The position numbers were made by a program, and so were the translations under genes. From Methanosarcina acetivorans C2A (GTDB taxonomy: Archaea > Halobacteriota > Methanosarcinia > Methanosarcinales > Methanosarcinaceae): a stretch of DNA of 64,000 bases. The DNA lies in the NCBI RefSeq assembly GCF_000007345.1, contig NC_003552.1, positions 4,278,001 to 4,342,000 of the forward strand. The letters run 5' to 3'. Position 1 is the first letter of the stretch. Each line of letters starts with the position of its first letter. This document shows positions 38,743-48,495 of this stretch, in pieces. Under the pieces are notes generated by a model. It was not told the origin of the DNA, did no database searches, and worked only from the letters and a program-made list of their open reading frames with translations.

Positions 38743-41700
38743 ATGGTAGACATAGTAAAGGAACTGGAATCATTAAGACAAAACTTGCTTGATCTATCCC
38801 TTCGTAATAACCTTCTCAATTACCGCCCTTCCACGAGACGGACGATCTCAATTACGGGCAGAACCCCGGAGGAGGTCTATGACCTTTTTGTTCTTCAGGA
38901 AAAATCAATGAAGTTCCGGGCAGTAAAGACCAGGCCCAAAAGGGGAAGAAAAAGTGGAAACGGGGAGGAAGGGGAAGACGACGCTGCGGAAAGTGAAAGC
39001 AGGCTTCTGAAAACGATAGGAAGAATCCTTGCTTCGGAAGATAAAAGCAAACCCCAGAATTCCCGGTTCGAACCGTTCCTTGAAACTTCTGATGACAGCG
39101 ATGCCCTTGATAGGAAACTTTTTTACGTCTACAACCAGGCCAATTCTATTTTTGAAGAGCAGGGTTATCCTGTCCTCTATCTTGCGATGGGTTTTCTTCA
39201 GTGGAGTGAGATTAAATCTTCAGTAAAGAACCCGAAGGCTCCTCTTGTCCTTGTCCCTGTCGAACTCAAGAGGATAGGAAAAGGCAGGAACTTCAGTATC
39301 CAGTGGACCGGGGACGAAATCTTCACCTCCATTACCCTGCAGGCAAAGATGAAAGAATTCGGGATAGAGATTCCCGAGTTTGAAATGCCTGAGGATGCTT
39401 CCGGGATTCAGGAATACTTCAGGGCCGTGCTCGGGGCAATCCGCGAAAAACCGGAGTGGAAGATCATTCCTGAAGTCTGCCTTGACCTCTTCAACTTCAG
39501 AAAATTTGTCATGTACAAGGACCTGGACCCTGCAACCTGGCCTGAGGACATGTCCCCTGCCGAGCACCCCCTGATCCAGAAGGTCTTCAACCCCGAAGAG
39601 CCCGAGTGCGAGGTTCAGGGCTTCCGGGAAGAGGAAGTCGACCTGAAGCTTTCGGCAAAAGATACCTATCACATAATGGATGCGGATTCCTCGCAGATTG
39701 CAGTCGTTGAGGATGTGAAGGCCGGAAAAGACCTTGTTGTGGAAGGGCCTCCGGGTACGGGAAAATCCCAGACCATTGCAAATACGATTGCAGAACTGCT
39801 TGCTCAGGGCAAAAGCGTACTCTTTGTGAGTGAAAAGATGGCTGCCCTGCAGGTTGTAAAGAGCAGGCTCGATAATGCCGGGTTAGGAGAGCTCTGTCTT
39901 GAGGTGCACAGCCACCAGACCCGGAAAAAAGCCGTGCTTGAAGAACTGGAAAAAGCCCTCAACCGGCCTGTTCCTCCTGCCATCAGTGCTGAGAGGGATC
40001 TTAACGAACTTGAAAAACTTAAACAGGAACTCAACGGGTATGCAGAAACTCTTCGGGAACCTGCAGGAAAGATCTATCCAAGCCTCTATGCCCTTTACGG
40101 AGTAAAAGAAGAAACCCGGATTTACTTTGAGTCAAAGGGCCTGAAAATGCCCCGTTTTAAGTTCCAGGACCCTGATACCTGGGAACCCAAAGCCTGGTTG
40201 GAAGCCGAGTCCATTCTTGAAAAAATGGGGCAGGTGCTCCCAGCTCTCGGGCCGGTAAGGAAAAATCCCTGGTACGGCTGCGAGCCCGGGCTTGTGCTGC
40301 CTTCGGATCTGGGGGATATCGGGTCGGCTGCGGATGAATGTGCTTTTGCTTTTGAAAGCCTTGAGAAGGCAACAAAAACCCTTAACGACCTCTCTGCAAC
40401 CTCAAAGCCCCAGACACTTAAAGATATTGCAGGCATAACCGAAGCTGCAAAAATTATAGGGAAATCAAAGCCCCTGCCCGAAAAACTGCTCAAGAACCCT
40501 GCCTGGGATTCCGAGACTTCAAACTCCGAAGCCGAATCCCTGGTCTCAAAAGTCAGGCAGTACGGGGAACTGAAAACCTTTGTAGACAAAACTTTCCATC
40601 CTGCGGTTTTTGACCTCAATACCTCGGAGTTTAAAGACGTTTCAGGTAAACTATTCAGTGTTTTAAATTCAAAATACAGGAAACTGAAAAAGGAGATTTC
40701 AGCCTGCTATCTTTCAGGGGCACCTTCAAAGGACAGCAGAATCCTGCTTGACCTTGCATGTGTTTCCGAGTTAAAAGCCCACAGGCAGGAGCTTGAAGGC
40801 GCCGAACTGTCTGGCAAAAAGTTCTTCGGAGACTACTGGAAAGGCTTTGAAAGCGACCCTGTCCTGCTGGAAGAGCACCGCAAGTGGCTGGTCCCCTTCC
40901 GCAGGCTAGTCAGGGAAGGGGCTCTTACTGACAAATCAGTCACACTGGTAGGAAATGGGGTTGACGCAGTCTCCGTTGAAGCTGCCATAAACGAAGTCCT
41001 GGAAGCAAAACAGGCTTTCCTCTCCTCTCTCAAAAATTTCGGACCCCTTATAGGGGCAGATTTCGGGAAAATGTTCGGAAACGATCCGGAAACCGTAAAG
41101 CTCAGCCAGTTGAAGTCCCGTGTAAGCAAATGGAAAGACGAGACTTCATCCCTCGTTTTCTGGAGCCAGTACCTGGGATACCGGCAGACCTGCCTTGAAA
41201 CCCTTGCCGAACCCATGATGGAGGATCTCGAAGCCGGAAAAATAGAGCCCGAAGACATGATCCCGGCTTTTGAAGGCAACTACGCCGAAAGCATGCTGCA
41301 TCGGGCTTTCAGGGAAAGGCCTGAGCTCTCTGCTTTTATCCGGGAACTCCATGAAGGCAAGATCAGCAAGTTCACCGAGCTTGACAGGAAAGTCCTGCTA
41401 GAGAACAGGAAGAGGATTGTCTGTTCTGCTTATGAGGAAACCCCAAAACTGACCTCGGGTGCCTCGAGGGCTTCCGAAGCCGGAATTCTGCTCAATGAAT
41501 TCAACCGCAAACGCGGGCATATGCCCATCCGGACCCTGATGAAAAAAGCAGGCAGCCTTGTACAGAAAATAAAGCCCTGCTTCCTGATGAGCCCGCTTTC
41601 CATTGCCCAGTACCTTGACCCGCGGAGCACAAGGTTTGATGTGATTATCTTTGACGAGGCAAGTCAGGTCAGGCCCGAAGATGCTGTAGGCGCCCTCCTG

Positions 41701-44541
41701 CGCGGAAAGCAGGTAGTGGTAATGGGAGACTCAAAACAGCTTCCTCCGACAGACTTTTTCGATACGGTTGTCGATTCTCCCGAAAGCGAGCCTGACGACT
41801 ATACCTCCGCAGGGGATATGGAAAGCATCCTGAACGTCTGCAAGCGCAGCTTCCCGGTAAAGACCCTGCGCTGGCACTACAGGAGCAGGCATGAGTCTCT
41901 GATTGCGATTTCAAACCAGGAGTTTTACGACAACCGCCTCTATGTTTATCCTTCCCCCATGCAGAAGGATGAGAGCCTGGGACTGAAGTTCGTCTATCTC
42001 CCTGATGCGGCTTATGACAGGGGCAAGAGCGGAGTCAACAGGATCGAGGCGAGAGCCGTTTCCAGGGCTGTTTTCGAGCATTTCCAGAAGTATCCAGGAA
42101 AAAGCCTTGGGGTCGGCACTTTCAACATTAAACAGCAGGAAGCTATCCTGGACGAGATCGAAGCCCTCCAGAAAGCGAACCCTGGTGTGGACCTCAACTC
42201 CGGAAATGACAGAGGTGAACACTTCTTTGTCAAGAACCTTGAAACCATCCAGGGAGACGAGAGGGACGTCATTCTGCTGAGTGTGGGCTTTGGGTTTGAT
42301 AATAACGGACGGCTTTCTCTGAACTTCGGTCCCCTTAACAGGGAAGGAGGAGAAAGGCGCCTGAATGTGCTTATCACGAGGGCAAGGGAAAAGTGCGTGG
42401 TCTTTTCCAATTTTACTTCAAGAGACCTGCCTATTGACGAAAATACCTCTTTCGGGCTTAAAGCCCTTAAAGTCTTCCTTGAGTTTGCCGAGAGCGGCAC
42501 ACTTCCGGTTCAGTCATGCGGGAGGCAGGAGCTTGATTCTCCTTTCGAAGAAGCGGTAGCCGAATTCCTGACTGAAAACGGATGCGAGGTACACAGTCAG
42601 ATCGGATGTGCCGGGTACAGACTTGACCTTGCAGTCCCTGACCCCCGCCATCCGGGCAGGTATGTGCTCGGAATCGAATGTGATGGGGCAAGCTACCATT
42701 CCTCTCCGGTTGCAAGGGACCGTGACCGCCTGCGCCAGCAGATCCTCGAAGGGCTGGGCTGGAAAATCTATAGGGTCTGGTCTACGGACTGGTACCTCCA
42801 CCCAAAAGAGTGCAGGGAGAAACTGCTTGAAACCGTAAAGGCAGCAGTCGAACAGGCAAAATTGCAGGCAAAATCCGAACCCAAACCCGAACTTGTGATA
42901 ATAAATGAACCTTCGGCCTGGGCAAAATCCGCCGGAGCTTATGAAATCTCCCGAACTGCTGAGGTAAATGCCGTTCCTGCTGCAAGCCTGCTTTCCCCTC
43001 AGGAAAGCAAATTTAATGCGCCTGACTTAAATTCCTTTGAAACGGCGTCCCCTGCAAAAGTTCCCCGTCAGGTAGAGTTCCTTTCGGAAGATTCCCCTGA
43101 AAAGAGTTCCCTGATAGAAGATGCTCCCGGAAAGTTTACTCCTGAAAAGGATGCCCCTGAAAAGGATGCCCCTGAAAAGGATGCCTCTGGAATGAAATCT
43201 TCCTCACCGCTTTTCTCTGAAGCGGGATATGAAGAGGAAATAAAAAGAGTAGCTGAAGAAGAAGCAGATGGGGAGGGACCTGCAACCGGAGATGGACTGG
43301 ATGATGAACAGGGTGATGAGCCACAAAGTGATGAAGCGGATTCTGATGTAAAGTATGAAACTGATACCGATACCGAAGCTGAAGATTCCCATACTGATGC
43401 CTTCTCCTCGCTGGGAGACGGGCTTTTCCCCCGGTCAGGCCCGGATTTAATTCCTGAAATTACTTCAAAAACCCGGTATCTGGCTACACTCGCTAACGAA
43501 AACTCCAGAAAGAAACCTGTCCGAAGATCCAGGAAATCGACTCTCCTTAAATTCAGTGTTGATCCACGTTCGGATTTCGAGACGGGGACGGACGAAGAAG
43601 CTGATCTCATCCCCGAACCTGAACCTGAGAAGGTAAACTTCTTCCAGGCTTATCCCGATATCGATTTCAGTGCAGGTCCGGAAAAAAAGAGAAAAAGCAG
43701 AAAAATTAATGAATTTGCTTACATCTACGGCTCAGGAGGCTTCTTTGAACCTGAAGATTCCGAGGAAGCTGATTATCCGGACTCGGAAAGGGATTTTGAA
43801 CCTGAAATTACATCTGAAACATCTGAAACTGTTTCCGTTGTCAACTCCAAAGAAAAAGCCGAATCCGATCCTGATTCAGGGCTTGAGGGTTCAGGGCTTG
43901 AGAATGAAGATCTCGAAAGTACCGAAGTTTCTTCTCCTGACACTCTGAAACCCGAAACTGAAAAACTGTCCGGGAAAGGGAATTCCCTTGAGGCTCTTGT
44001 GCCTTCTTACCAAATTTGTACCTCCTCAGGACTCCCGGAGTCAGCAGACCTTTCTGAAATTTCCGATGGGCAGCTCGAGGAAGCTATTATAAAAATTGTG
44101 GAATTCGAAGGGCCGGTTCACGCAGAGGAAATAATCCAGAGGATAAAGGCTCATACGGGAATCCCCCGCATGTTCAGCAAAATCAAACATAGAATTCTGG
44201 ACTCCCTGGCAGAGGCTGAAAGTTCGGGAAAAATTCTGGCAAGAGGCGAGTTCTACTGGCCGCTTTCGGGACCTGCAGAACTCCTGCGCAAGCGGGATAC
44301 TGAAACATATGCAAAGATCGAATGGATCTGTGATGAGGAGATAAAAGAGGCTGTCCGTTTCGTCCTTAACACCCAGTATTCGACTCCTCTGGAGGACCTG
44401 ATTATCCAGGCTTCAAGGGTCCTGGGCATAAAAACTACCCGTAAAAATACCTGGGACAGGATAGAGAAACTTATTTTGTCCGGGATAGAAAGCAACGAAC
44501 TTACCCGCACGCCCAATGAAATGATATATTTTGTGGAGTAA
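38743..44541 (+). CDS. DUF4011 / SF1 helicase / Vsr-like nuclease / DUF3320 giant defence-type protein
   Basis: 1932 aa from ATG 38743 (a TTG seven codons earlier is less likely). N-terminal DUF4011-type region (LESLRQNLLDLSLRNNLLNYRP), then Walker A EGPPGTGKSQT near residue 333, a long helical insert, Walker B IIFDEASQVRPED near 966, GDSKQLPPTDFF, and helicase motifs (TIQGDERDVI, LNVLITRAREKC). A Vsr/MTES_1575-like nuclease follows at about 1265-1375 (LDLAVPDPRHPGRYVLGIECDG, then RDRLRQQILEGLGW, YRVWSTDWY). Then about 400 acidic, low-complexity residues with PEKDA repeats, and a C-terminal DUF3320 domain (about 1770-1930). This domain set is known from anti-phage candidates; I recall a single-gene system called Hhe with DUF4011, helicase and Vsr parts, unverified here. 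It stands at the edge of a defence/mobile region. Confidence 0.88.
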   Translation: MVDIVKELESLRQNLLDLSLRNNLLNYRPSTRRTISITGRTPEEVYDLFVLQEKSMKFRAVKTRPKRGRKSGNGEEGEDDAAESESRLLKTIGRILASEDKSKPQNSRFEPFLETSDDSDALDRKLFYVYNQANSIFEEQGYPVLYLAMGFLQWSEIKSSVKNPKAPLVLVPVELKRIGKGRNFSIQWTGDEIFTSITLQAKMKEFGIEIPEFEMPEDASGIQEYFRAVLGAIREKPEWKIIPEVCLDLFNFRKFVMYKDLDPATWPEDMSPAEHPLIQKVFNPEEPECEVQGFREEEVDLKLSAKDTYHIMDADSSQIAVVEDVKAGKDLVVEGPPGTGKSQTIANTIAELLAQGKSVLFVSEKMAALQVVKSRLDNAGLGELCLEVHSHQTRKKAVLEELEKALNRPVPPAISAERDLNELEKLKQELNGYAETLREPAGKIYPSLYALYGVKEETRIYFESKGLKMPRFKFQDPDTWEPKAWLEAESILEKMGQVLPALGPVRKNPWYGCEPGLVLPSDLGDIGSAADECAFAFESLEKATKTLNDLSATSKPQTLKDIAGITEAAKIIGKSKPLPEKLLKNPAWDSETSNSEAESLVSKVRQYGELKTFVDKTFHPAVFDLNTSEFKDVSGKLFSVLNSKYRKLKKEISACYLSGAPSKDSRILLDLACVSELKAHRQELEGAELSGKKFFGDYWKGFESDPVLLEEHRKWLVPFRRLVREGALTDKSVTLVGNGVDAVSVEAAINEVLEAKQAFLSSLKNFGPLIGADFGKMFGNDPETVKLSQLKSRVSKWKDETSSLVFWSQYLGYRQTCLETLAEPMMEDLEAGKIEPEDMIPAFEGNYAESMLHRAFRERPELSAFIRELHEGKISKFTELDRKVLLENRKRIVCSAYEETPKLTSGASRASEAGILLNEFNRKRGHMPIRTLMKKAGSLVQKIKPCFLMSPLSIAQYLDPRSTRFDVIIFDEASQVRPEDAVGALLRGKQVVVMGDSKQLPPTDFFDTVVDSPESEPDDYTSAGDMESILNVCKRSFPVKTLRWHYRSRHESLIAISNQEFYDNRLYVYPSPMQKDESLGLKFVYLPDAAYDRGKSGVNRIEARAVSRAVFEHFQKYPGKSLGVGTFNIKQQEAILDEIEALQKANPGVDLNSGNDRGEHFFVKNLETIQGDERDVILLSVGFGFDNNGRLSLNFGPLNREGGERRLNVLITRAREKCVVFSNFTSRDLPIDENTSFGLKALKVFLEFAESGTLPVQSCGRQELDSPFEEAVAEFLTENGCEVHSQIGCAGYRLDLAVPDPRHPGRYVLGIECDGASYHSSPVARDRDRLRQQILEGLGWKIYRVWSTDWYLHPKECREKLLETVKAAVEQAKLQAKSEPKPELVIINEPSAWAKSAGAYEISRTAEVNAVPAASLLSPQESKFNAPDLNSFETASPAKVPRQVEFLSEDSPEKSSLIEDAPGKFTPEKDAPEKDAPEKDASGMKSSSPLFSEAGYEEEIKRVAEEEADGEGPATGDGLDDEQGDEPQSDEADSDVKYETDTDTEAEDSHTDAFSSLGDGLFPRSGPDLIPEITSKTRYLATLANENSRKKPVRRSRKSTLLKFSVDPRSDFETGTDEEADLIPEPEPEKVNFFQAYPDIDFSAGPEKKRKSRKINEFAYIYGSGGFFEPEDSEEADYPDSERDFEPEITSETSETVSVVNSKEKAESDPDSGLEGSGLENEDLESTEVSSPDTLKPETEKLSGKGNSLEALVPSYQICTSSGLPESADLSEISDGQLEEAIIKIVEFEGPVHAEEIIQRIKAHTGIPRMFSKIKHRILDSLAEAESSGKILARGEFYWPLSGPAELLRKRDTETYAKIEWICDEEIKEAVRFVLNTQYSTPLEDLIIQASRVLGIKTTRKNTWDRIEKLILSGIESNELTRTPNEMIYFVE

Positions 44542-44716
44542 ATTTCGAGAGTAAAGAGGGAAATGGATTAATTTTTTGAATCTGTTAATTGGAAGTTCTG
44601 GATATTGTAGGGGTTTGTAATTGACATTTCCAGAGGGATTAATGAGCTTTGCTTTGTACAATTACAAATATTTAACATATCCACAAATATTTAATATATC
44701 CAATTTTGATTTAAAC

Positions 44717-45959
44717 TTATTTTTTATGAGTTGCTATGTATTTGTTATGGATATTTATAATGTCGGTCGCTAAATTCTTGCGATAACTGCCTATCGCCAT
44801 CTTATTTAAATAATGAAATATTTGATCAAAATCCATTGTTTTTCCTATTAATACATATCCTAAATACAAAAGTGAAATACCTCTTTCAATTTCAGGTGCT
44901 ACGTCTGTTTCTGATATTACTCGCGGAAAATGTGGGATCTTCACCCATTCTTTTGCAAAGAATATTATTTCATCTTTGTTTTCTTCGACTGCTTTGTCCA
45001 GTTCATATATTTTATTAATATTAAAATATAATAATCCTTCAATACTCTCTGAAGCTTGTCTCTTATCAACCAATACGTGAGACAATAGATTTGCAATGAT
45101 CTCATCTATTTCTTTAATAGTTGATGATGTTGAAATGTACTCATTCAAAGAAATTGAATCAATAAAGATTTCCTCATTCATTGCAATCTCTTGATTTTTG
45201 AGACTATTTGAGTACTCTTCGATTTCAACCTTTAAGTTCGTAAACTCGTCGTCAGCCAATTCAAGAAGACCGGATAATCTATAAAATCTTCTTTTTATCT
45301 CTCTTGGAATTTCAATAGGCGATTTGTACCCTAAGAGCCTATCCGAAAAGTGTTGTGACCTATTGTAACTTACCATTAGCAATATGCAAAACCGAAGAGG
45401 ATGCCCTGCTATTATAGACCTGCTGTTACTTTTCGATCGCATTACCGACTTTTCGGATAGGCACTAAGTCATGTTCAATTTCTGCCCATGAGTGTTGTAA
45501 AATAGAACGTATTTGTATTTCACATAAAAGATCCTGACATTTCCTATACTCTAGTAGATTTTTTCTAGTTTCTGAGAGTTTTACTACATAATGCAGAGAG
45601 AGATACCCAAATCTGTCAGGGTCTAGTAGTTTCTTTTTATCTATTGATAGTTCAGGGATTATCATAAAATTTTGTTCAATGATTTTTGCTATGTGTTCAA
45701 CTTCAGATGAAAAATAACAAACAACCCTAACACCAGATAGGTCAGTAATATCTGACAGTTGATTGTAAGCATTTCCTTTCCTGCATAACTTTTCTTCTAG
45801 ATTCTCTATTCCTTTTGTACGCTTGTCAACTGAATAAGTTTTGATGCTACTTTCTTTTATAAGATTACAGATTAATTCGTAAATTTTCTTTGTATACTCT
45901 TCATACTCCGGTCTAGCTTGTTTGTACTCCTCTATAAGATTCGACATTTGTTTTTGCAT
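44717..45959 (-). pseudogene. RelA/SpoT-domain alarmone synthetase gene, split by a 128-bp MITE
   Basis: Upstream half (45959-45464) encodes the synthetase core: GIENLEEKLCRKGN, ITDLSGVRVVCYF, GYLSLHYVV, CEIQIRSILQHSWAEIEHD. Downstream half (45335-44717) continues LGYKSPIEIPREIKRRFYRLSGLLELAD, the usual follow-on of this family, then an uncharacterised helical C-terminal region of about 200 aa. Removing the element plus one 5-bp target copy restores a perfect 369-aa frame with EHD-LGYK at the junction. As it stands, the gene yields a truncated synthetase and an orphan C-terminus. RelA/SpoT-fold proteins make (p)ppGpp-like alarmones; some are toxins or defence effectors, which the location next to other defence-type genes suggests. 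Confidence 0.85.
45336..45463. mobile_element. 128-bp MITE with target site duplication CTAAG
   Basis: Terminal inverted repeats GCCTATCCGAAAAGT at the left and ACTTTTCGGATAGGC at the right, flanked by CTAAG at 45331-45335 and 45464-45468. No coding capacity. The IR and 5-bp duplication resemble IS5-type ends, but the parent IS is not in the window. Confidence 0.9.
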
Positions 45960-46667
45960 GCTATTAATGCCTTCAAATGGAATTGATTTTTAAAATCTTA
46001 TTAAGTATGCTCATAGTTATACTTTTTTATTTAATTTGAATATAAATATTCATCTCTGAAATTACCGACTCACAGAAGAATGACACGGTGTTTTGTGGTG
46101 GAGAGATTAGACAGATTAAACTGTGACCATTTGAATTGCAAAAAATTACACAATCGAATGTTCTCAAATTCACTAAAAGAAAGTGTTTATCAGTGTGTGA
46201 TTTAAAGAACTCTTTTAATTTTATGTTCAAAGTATTTTTATTATTACGAACGCGAGGTACATAACAATAATTGTTATGTTGTTTAAGATAGATTCTTTTT
46301 CTGTCATAGTTTTTATATATTTAAACCTTAGACCAAAAAAATCCTAAATATATAAAGTTCCTTGCAATCGGAATCGGTTAAACTCCTCGTAACATGTAAG
46401 TAGCCAAATAGTTACGTATATTTGTTCTTAATCGATACCAAGAATTATTTAGATCACGCTAAAAATTAGCTTATTCCTTATATAAAGAAATTTCTAAATG
46501 TTATTTTCTTTGCAATTGCCAAACAAAAAAGTAATCTGTATATTTTGAGGGAGGGTTTTCACCCTCCTAATGATCCGTATAAAAAAAGGATCAATAGGAA
46601 GATTAAACCAATCTCGGTGTGTGAAAATAGGCAAGCAAGTAACGAATAACAAATTTTATACACTCTA
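45960..46667. other. AT-rich intergenic region with two hairpins
   Basis: No gene. Consecutive hairpins GGAGGG/CCCTCC (46550-46567) and TGATCC/GGATCA (46571-46593) lie about 75-120 nt before the next gene; they may be a terminator or a 5'-leader structure. Confidence 0.55.
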
Positions 46668-47804
46668 ATGGCTATTAACCAATATATGCCCATTTCAAAG
46701 GAAAAAACTTTGGAATTAATCGACGAAAAAACCAGGCAATTTCAACATATTTTAGACACAGCTACTTATGATACTCGTTACAATGCAGAATACCGTGAAG
46801 CATATTATGGTACAAAAGGCTTATTGAATGAACTTTTTTCAGAAGAAGAAGTAAAAAGATTTAGTCGGAGCGTATCTGCGTCTATCTTGTTCAGAGTTGT
46901 AACTCCTTATATTGATTATGAAAAAGAACTACTAACATATAAAAAACATATTAGCAAATGCATCTCGCAATTAAATGTGTATAAAGAAAGAATACAAAAC
47001 TTCTGGGAAGAGCCAGAAGTAACTAAAAACACAATTAATGGTACTATGAACCCGAAAGCTGACGTTTTGTTGGTCACTGCAACTAAAGTAGAAAGTAAAG
47101 CAGTTATTGATATTTTCCAGGATGCAACTATCCAAGTGCCTCAACGAGTACCTATCGGTGACAGGATATATCACTCCATTGGCAGTGTCAATGGAGCGAA
47201 AATATTTATGGTTCAATCTGAAATGGGATCTGGAGGTCCAGGAGCATCTTTACAGACTGTTGAAAAAGGTATTCATGCTTTATCTCCTGGCATAGTAATT
47301 ATGGTAGGAATTGCCTATGGTATGGACTCAGAAAAACAGGCTATCGGCGAGATTTTGGTTTCACAACAATTAATGCTTTATGAACTCCAACGGGTTGGCA
47401 CAAAGAATGAAAGTCCTAAAATTATTCTGCGTGGAGACAAGGCACACGCATCTTCACGGCTTTTGAGCTATTTCCGGAGCGCTGATATTGACTGGGACGA
47501 ATCAAAGTGTAAAGTAAATTTTGGTCTCATACTTTCTGGCGAAAAATTAGTGGATAACATTGACTTTCGTCAACAGTTGTATGATTTATGTCCTGAAGCT
47601 ATTGGTGGTGAAATGGAAGGCTCTGGGCTGTATGTTGCCTGCTTAGACAAGAAAATCGATTGGATTCTTGTCAAATCGATTTGTGATTGGGCTGATGGAA
47701 ATAAAAATGAAAACAAAGACAATCAACAGAAGCTTGCAGCCGGAAATGCTGCTAGTTTTGTGCTGCATGTATTGCAACAAGTCCCTTTTACTGGAAAAGG
47801 GTAG
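46668..47804 (+). CDS. Nucleoside phosphorylase-fold (MTA/SAH nucleosidase-like) protein with helical N-terminal domain; ends at UAG
   Basis: 378 aa to the first UAG. Residues 1-118 form a helical domain (LLNELFSEEEVKRFSRSVS). Residues 125-375 have the phosphorylase/nucleosidase fold: ADVLLVTATKVESKAV, a Ser/Gly segment MGSGGPGASLQTVEKG, IVIMVGIAYGMD, the catalytic-type GGEMEGSGLYVA near 305-316, and SICDWADG. Such domains cleave nucleosides or NAD-like molecules and appear as effectors in STAND- and Avs-type defence proteins. The frame continues after UAG (47802-47804) for 159 codons to 48284, so the product may be 538 aa with pyrrolysine at position 379. No clear ribosome-binding site precedes the ATG. 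Next to the alarmone synthetase and an HNH gene. Confidence 0.75.
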   Translation: MAINQYMPISKEKTLELIDEKTRQFQHILDTATYDTRYNAEYREAYYGTKGLLNELFSEEEVKRFSRSVSASILFRVVTPYIDYEKELLTYKKHISKCISQLNVYKERIQNFWEEPEVTKNTINGTMNPKADVLLVTATKVESKAVIDIFQDATIQVPQRVPIGDRIYHSIGSVNGAKIFMVQSEMGSGGPGASLQTVEKGIHALSPGIVIMVGIAYGMDSEKQAIGEILVSQQLMLYELQRVGTKNESPKIILRGDKAHASSRLLSYFRSADIDWDESKCKVNFGLILSGEKLVDNIDFRQQLYDLCPEAIGGEMEGSGLYVACLDKKIDWILVKSICDWADGNKNENKDNQQKLAAGNAASFVLHVLQQVPFTGKG

Positions 47805-48284
47805 GAGTGTGAAAGTGCATCCGATCCGGAATTACTGTTAATTAACACAGGCAAGTTACACGAAATACAAAAATCAGAAAAAGTAAAAGACACTGCAAAA
47901 GCTATAGACATAAAGTTTGCAAAGTTCAGTGCTCCAAAATTTCAAAAACTTGCTGAATTGTTCAAAAATGAAAGTAAATCTACTTTAAAGTCTAACTTTG
48001 TTCCTATCGATCCATTATACTCGCAAAATGATATTGACTTTGTATCTAAGTATGACATTAGTAAATTTAACTACAATTTATCATCTGAGATACACCAATT
48101 TTTTGAGGATTTAAGTGAAGCCGAAAACGATCGTCTTTATTTAGAAAACAACTGCAGAAACACCGATCAAAGAATACAAACCTTATGTACGATTAAATAC
48201 CAAAATATGAAATCGGCTATAATATCTTGCAGTAATAAAGTAGCAAATATTAGAGCTCAACTAAATGAAATTTATAGAGAGTAA
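47805..48284 (+). CDS. In-frame continuation of the phosphorylase-fold gene after UAG
   Basis: 160 codons in the same frame as 46668-47804, open from the base after UAG, coding ECESASDPELLLINTGKLHE... IDPLYSQNDIDF... LSEIHQFF... LNEIYRE. It is mostly helical with no recognised domain. The first internal start-like codon is TTG at 47958, with no ribosome-binding site, so a separate gene is unlikely. Either UAG is read (as pyrrolysine), or a nonsense mutation or programmed stop cut a longer protein. The continuous coding composition immediately after UAG argues for a functional, or recently functional, extension. Confidence 0.55.
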   Translation, partial: ECESASDPELLLINTGKLHEIQKSEKVKDTAKAIDIKFAKFSAPKFQKLAELFKNESKSTLKSNFVPIDPLYSQNDIDFVSKYDISKFNYNLSSEIHQFFEDLSEAENDRLYLENNCRNTDQRIQTLCTIKYQNMKSAIISCSNKVANIRAQLNEIYRE

Positions 48285-48495
48285 ATATAAAATTCATTTT
48301 ATATGTAATCAAAAAAATTTTTGTATATATATTTTGCTTTGACCTGTGAGCAGCATCTTTTTCTGCTGCCTGCTCTTTGTAGAAACCGTGCAGCCAAAAA
48401 CTATGAGACTTTTTATTATTTTCTGGTTTTTCGTTTTCCCTCTATATCGTGCAAAACAATAAAATTTTAATTATATTGATATATTTTTTCTATTT

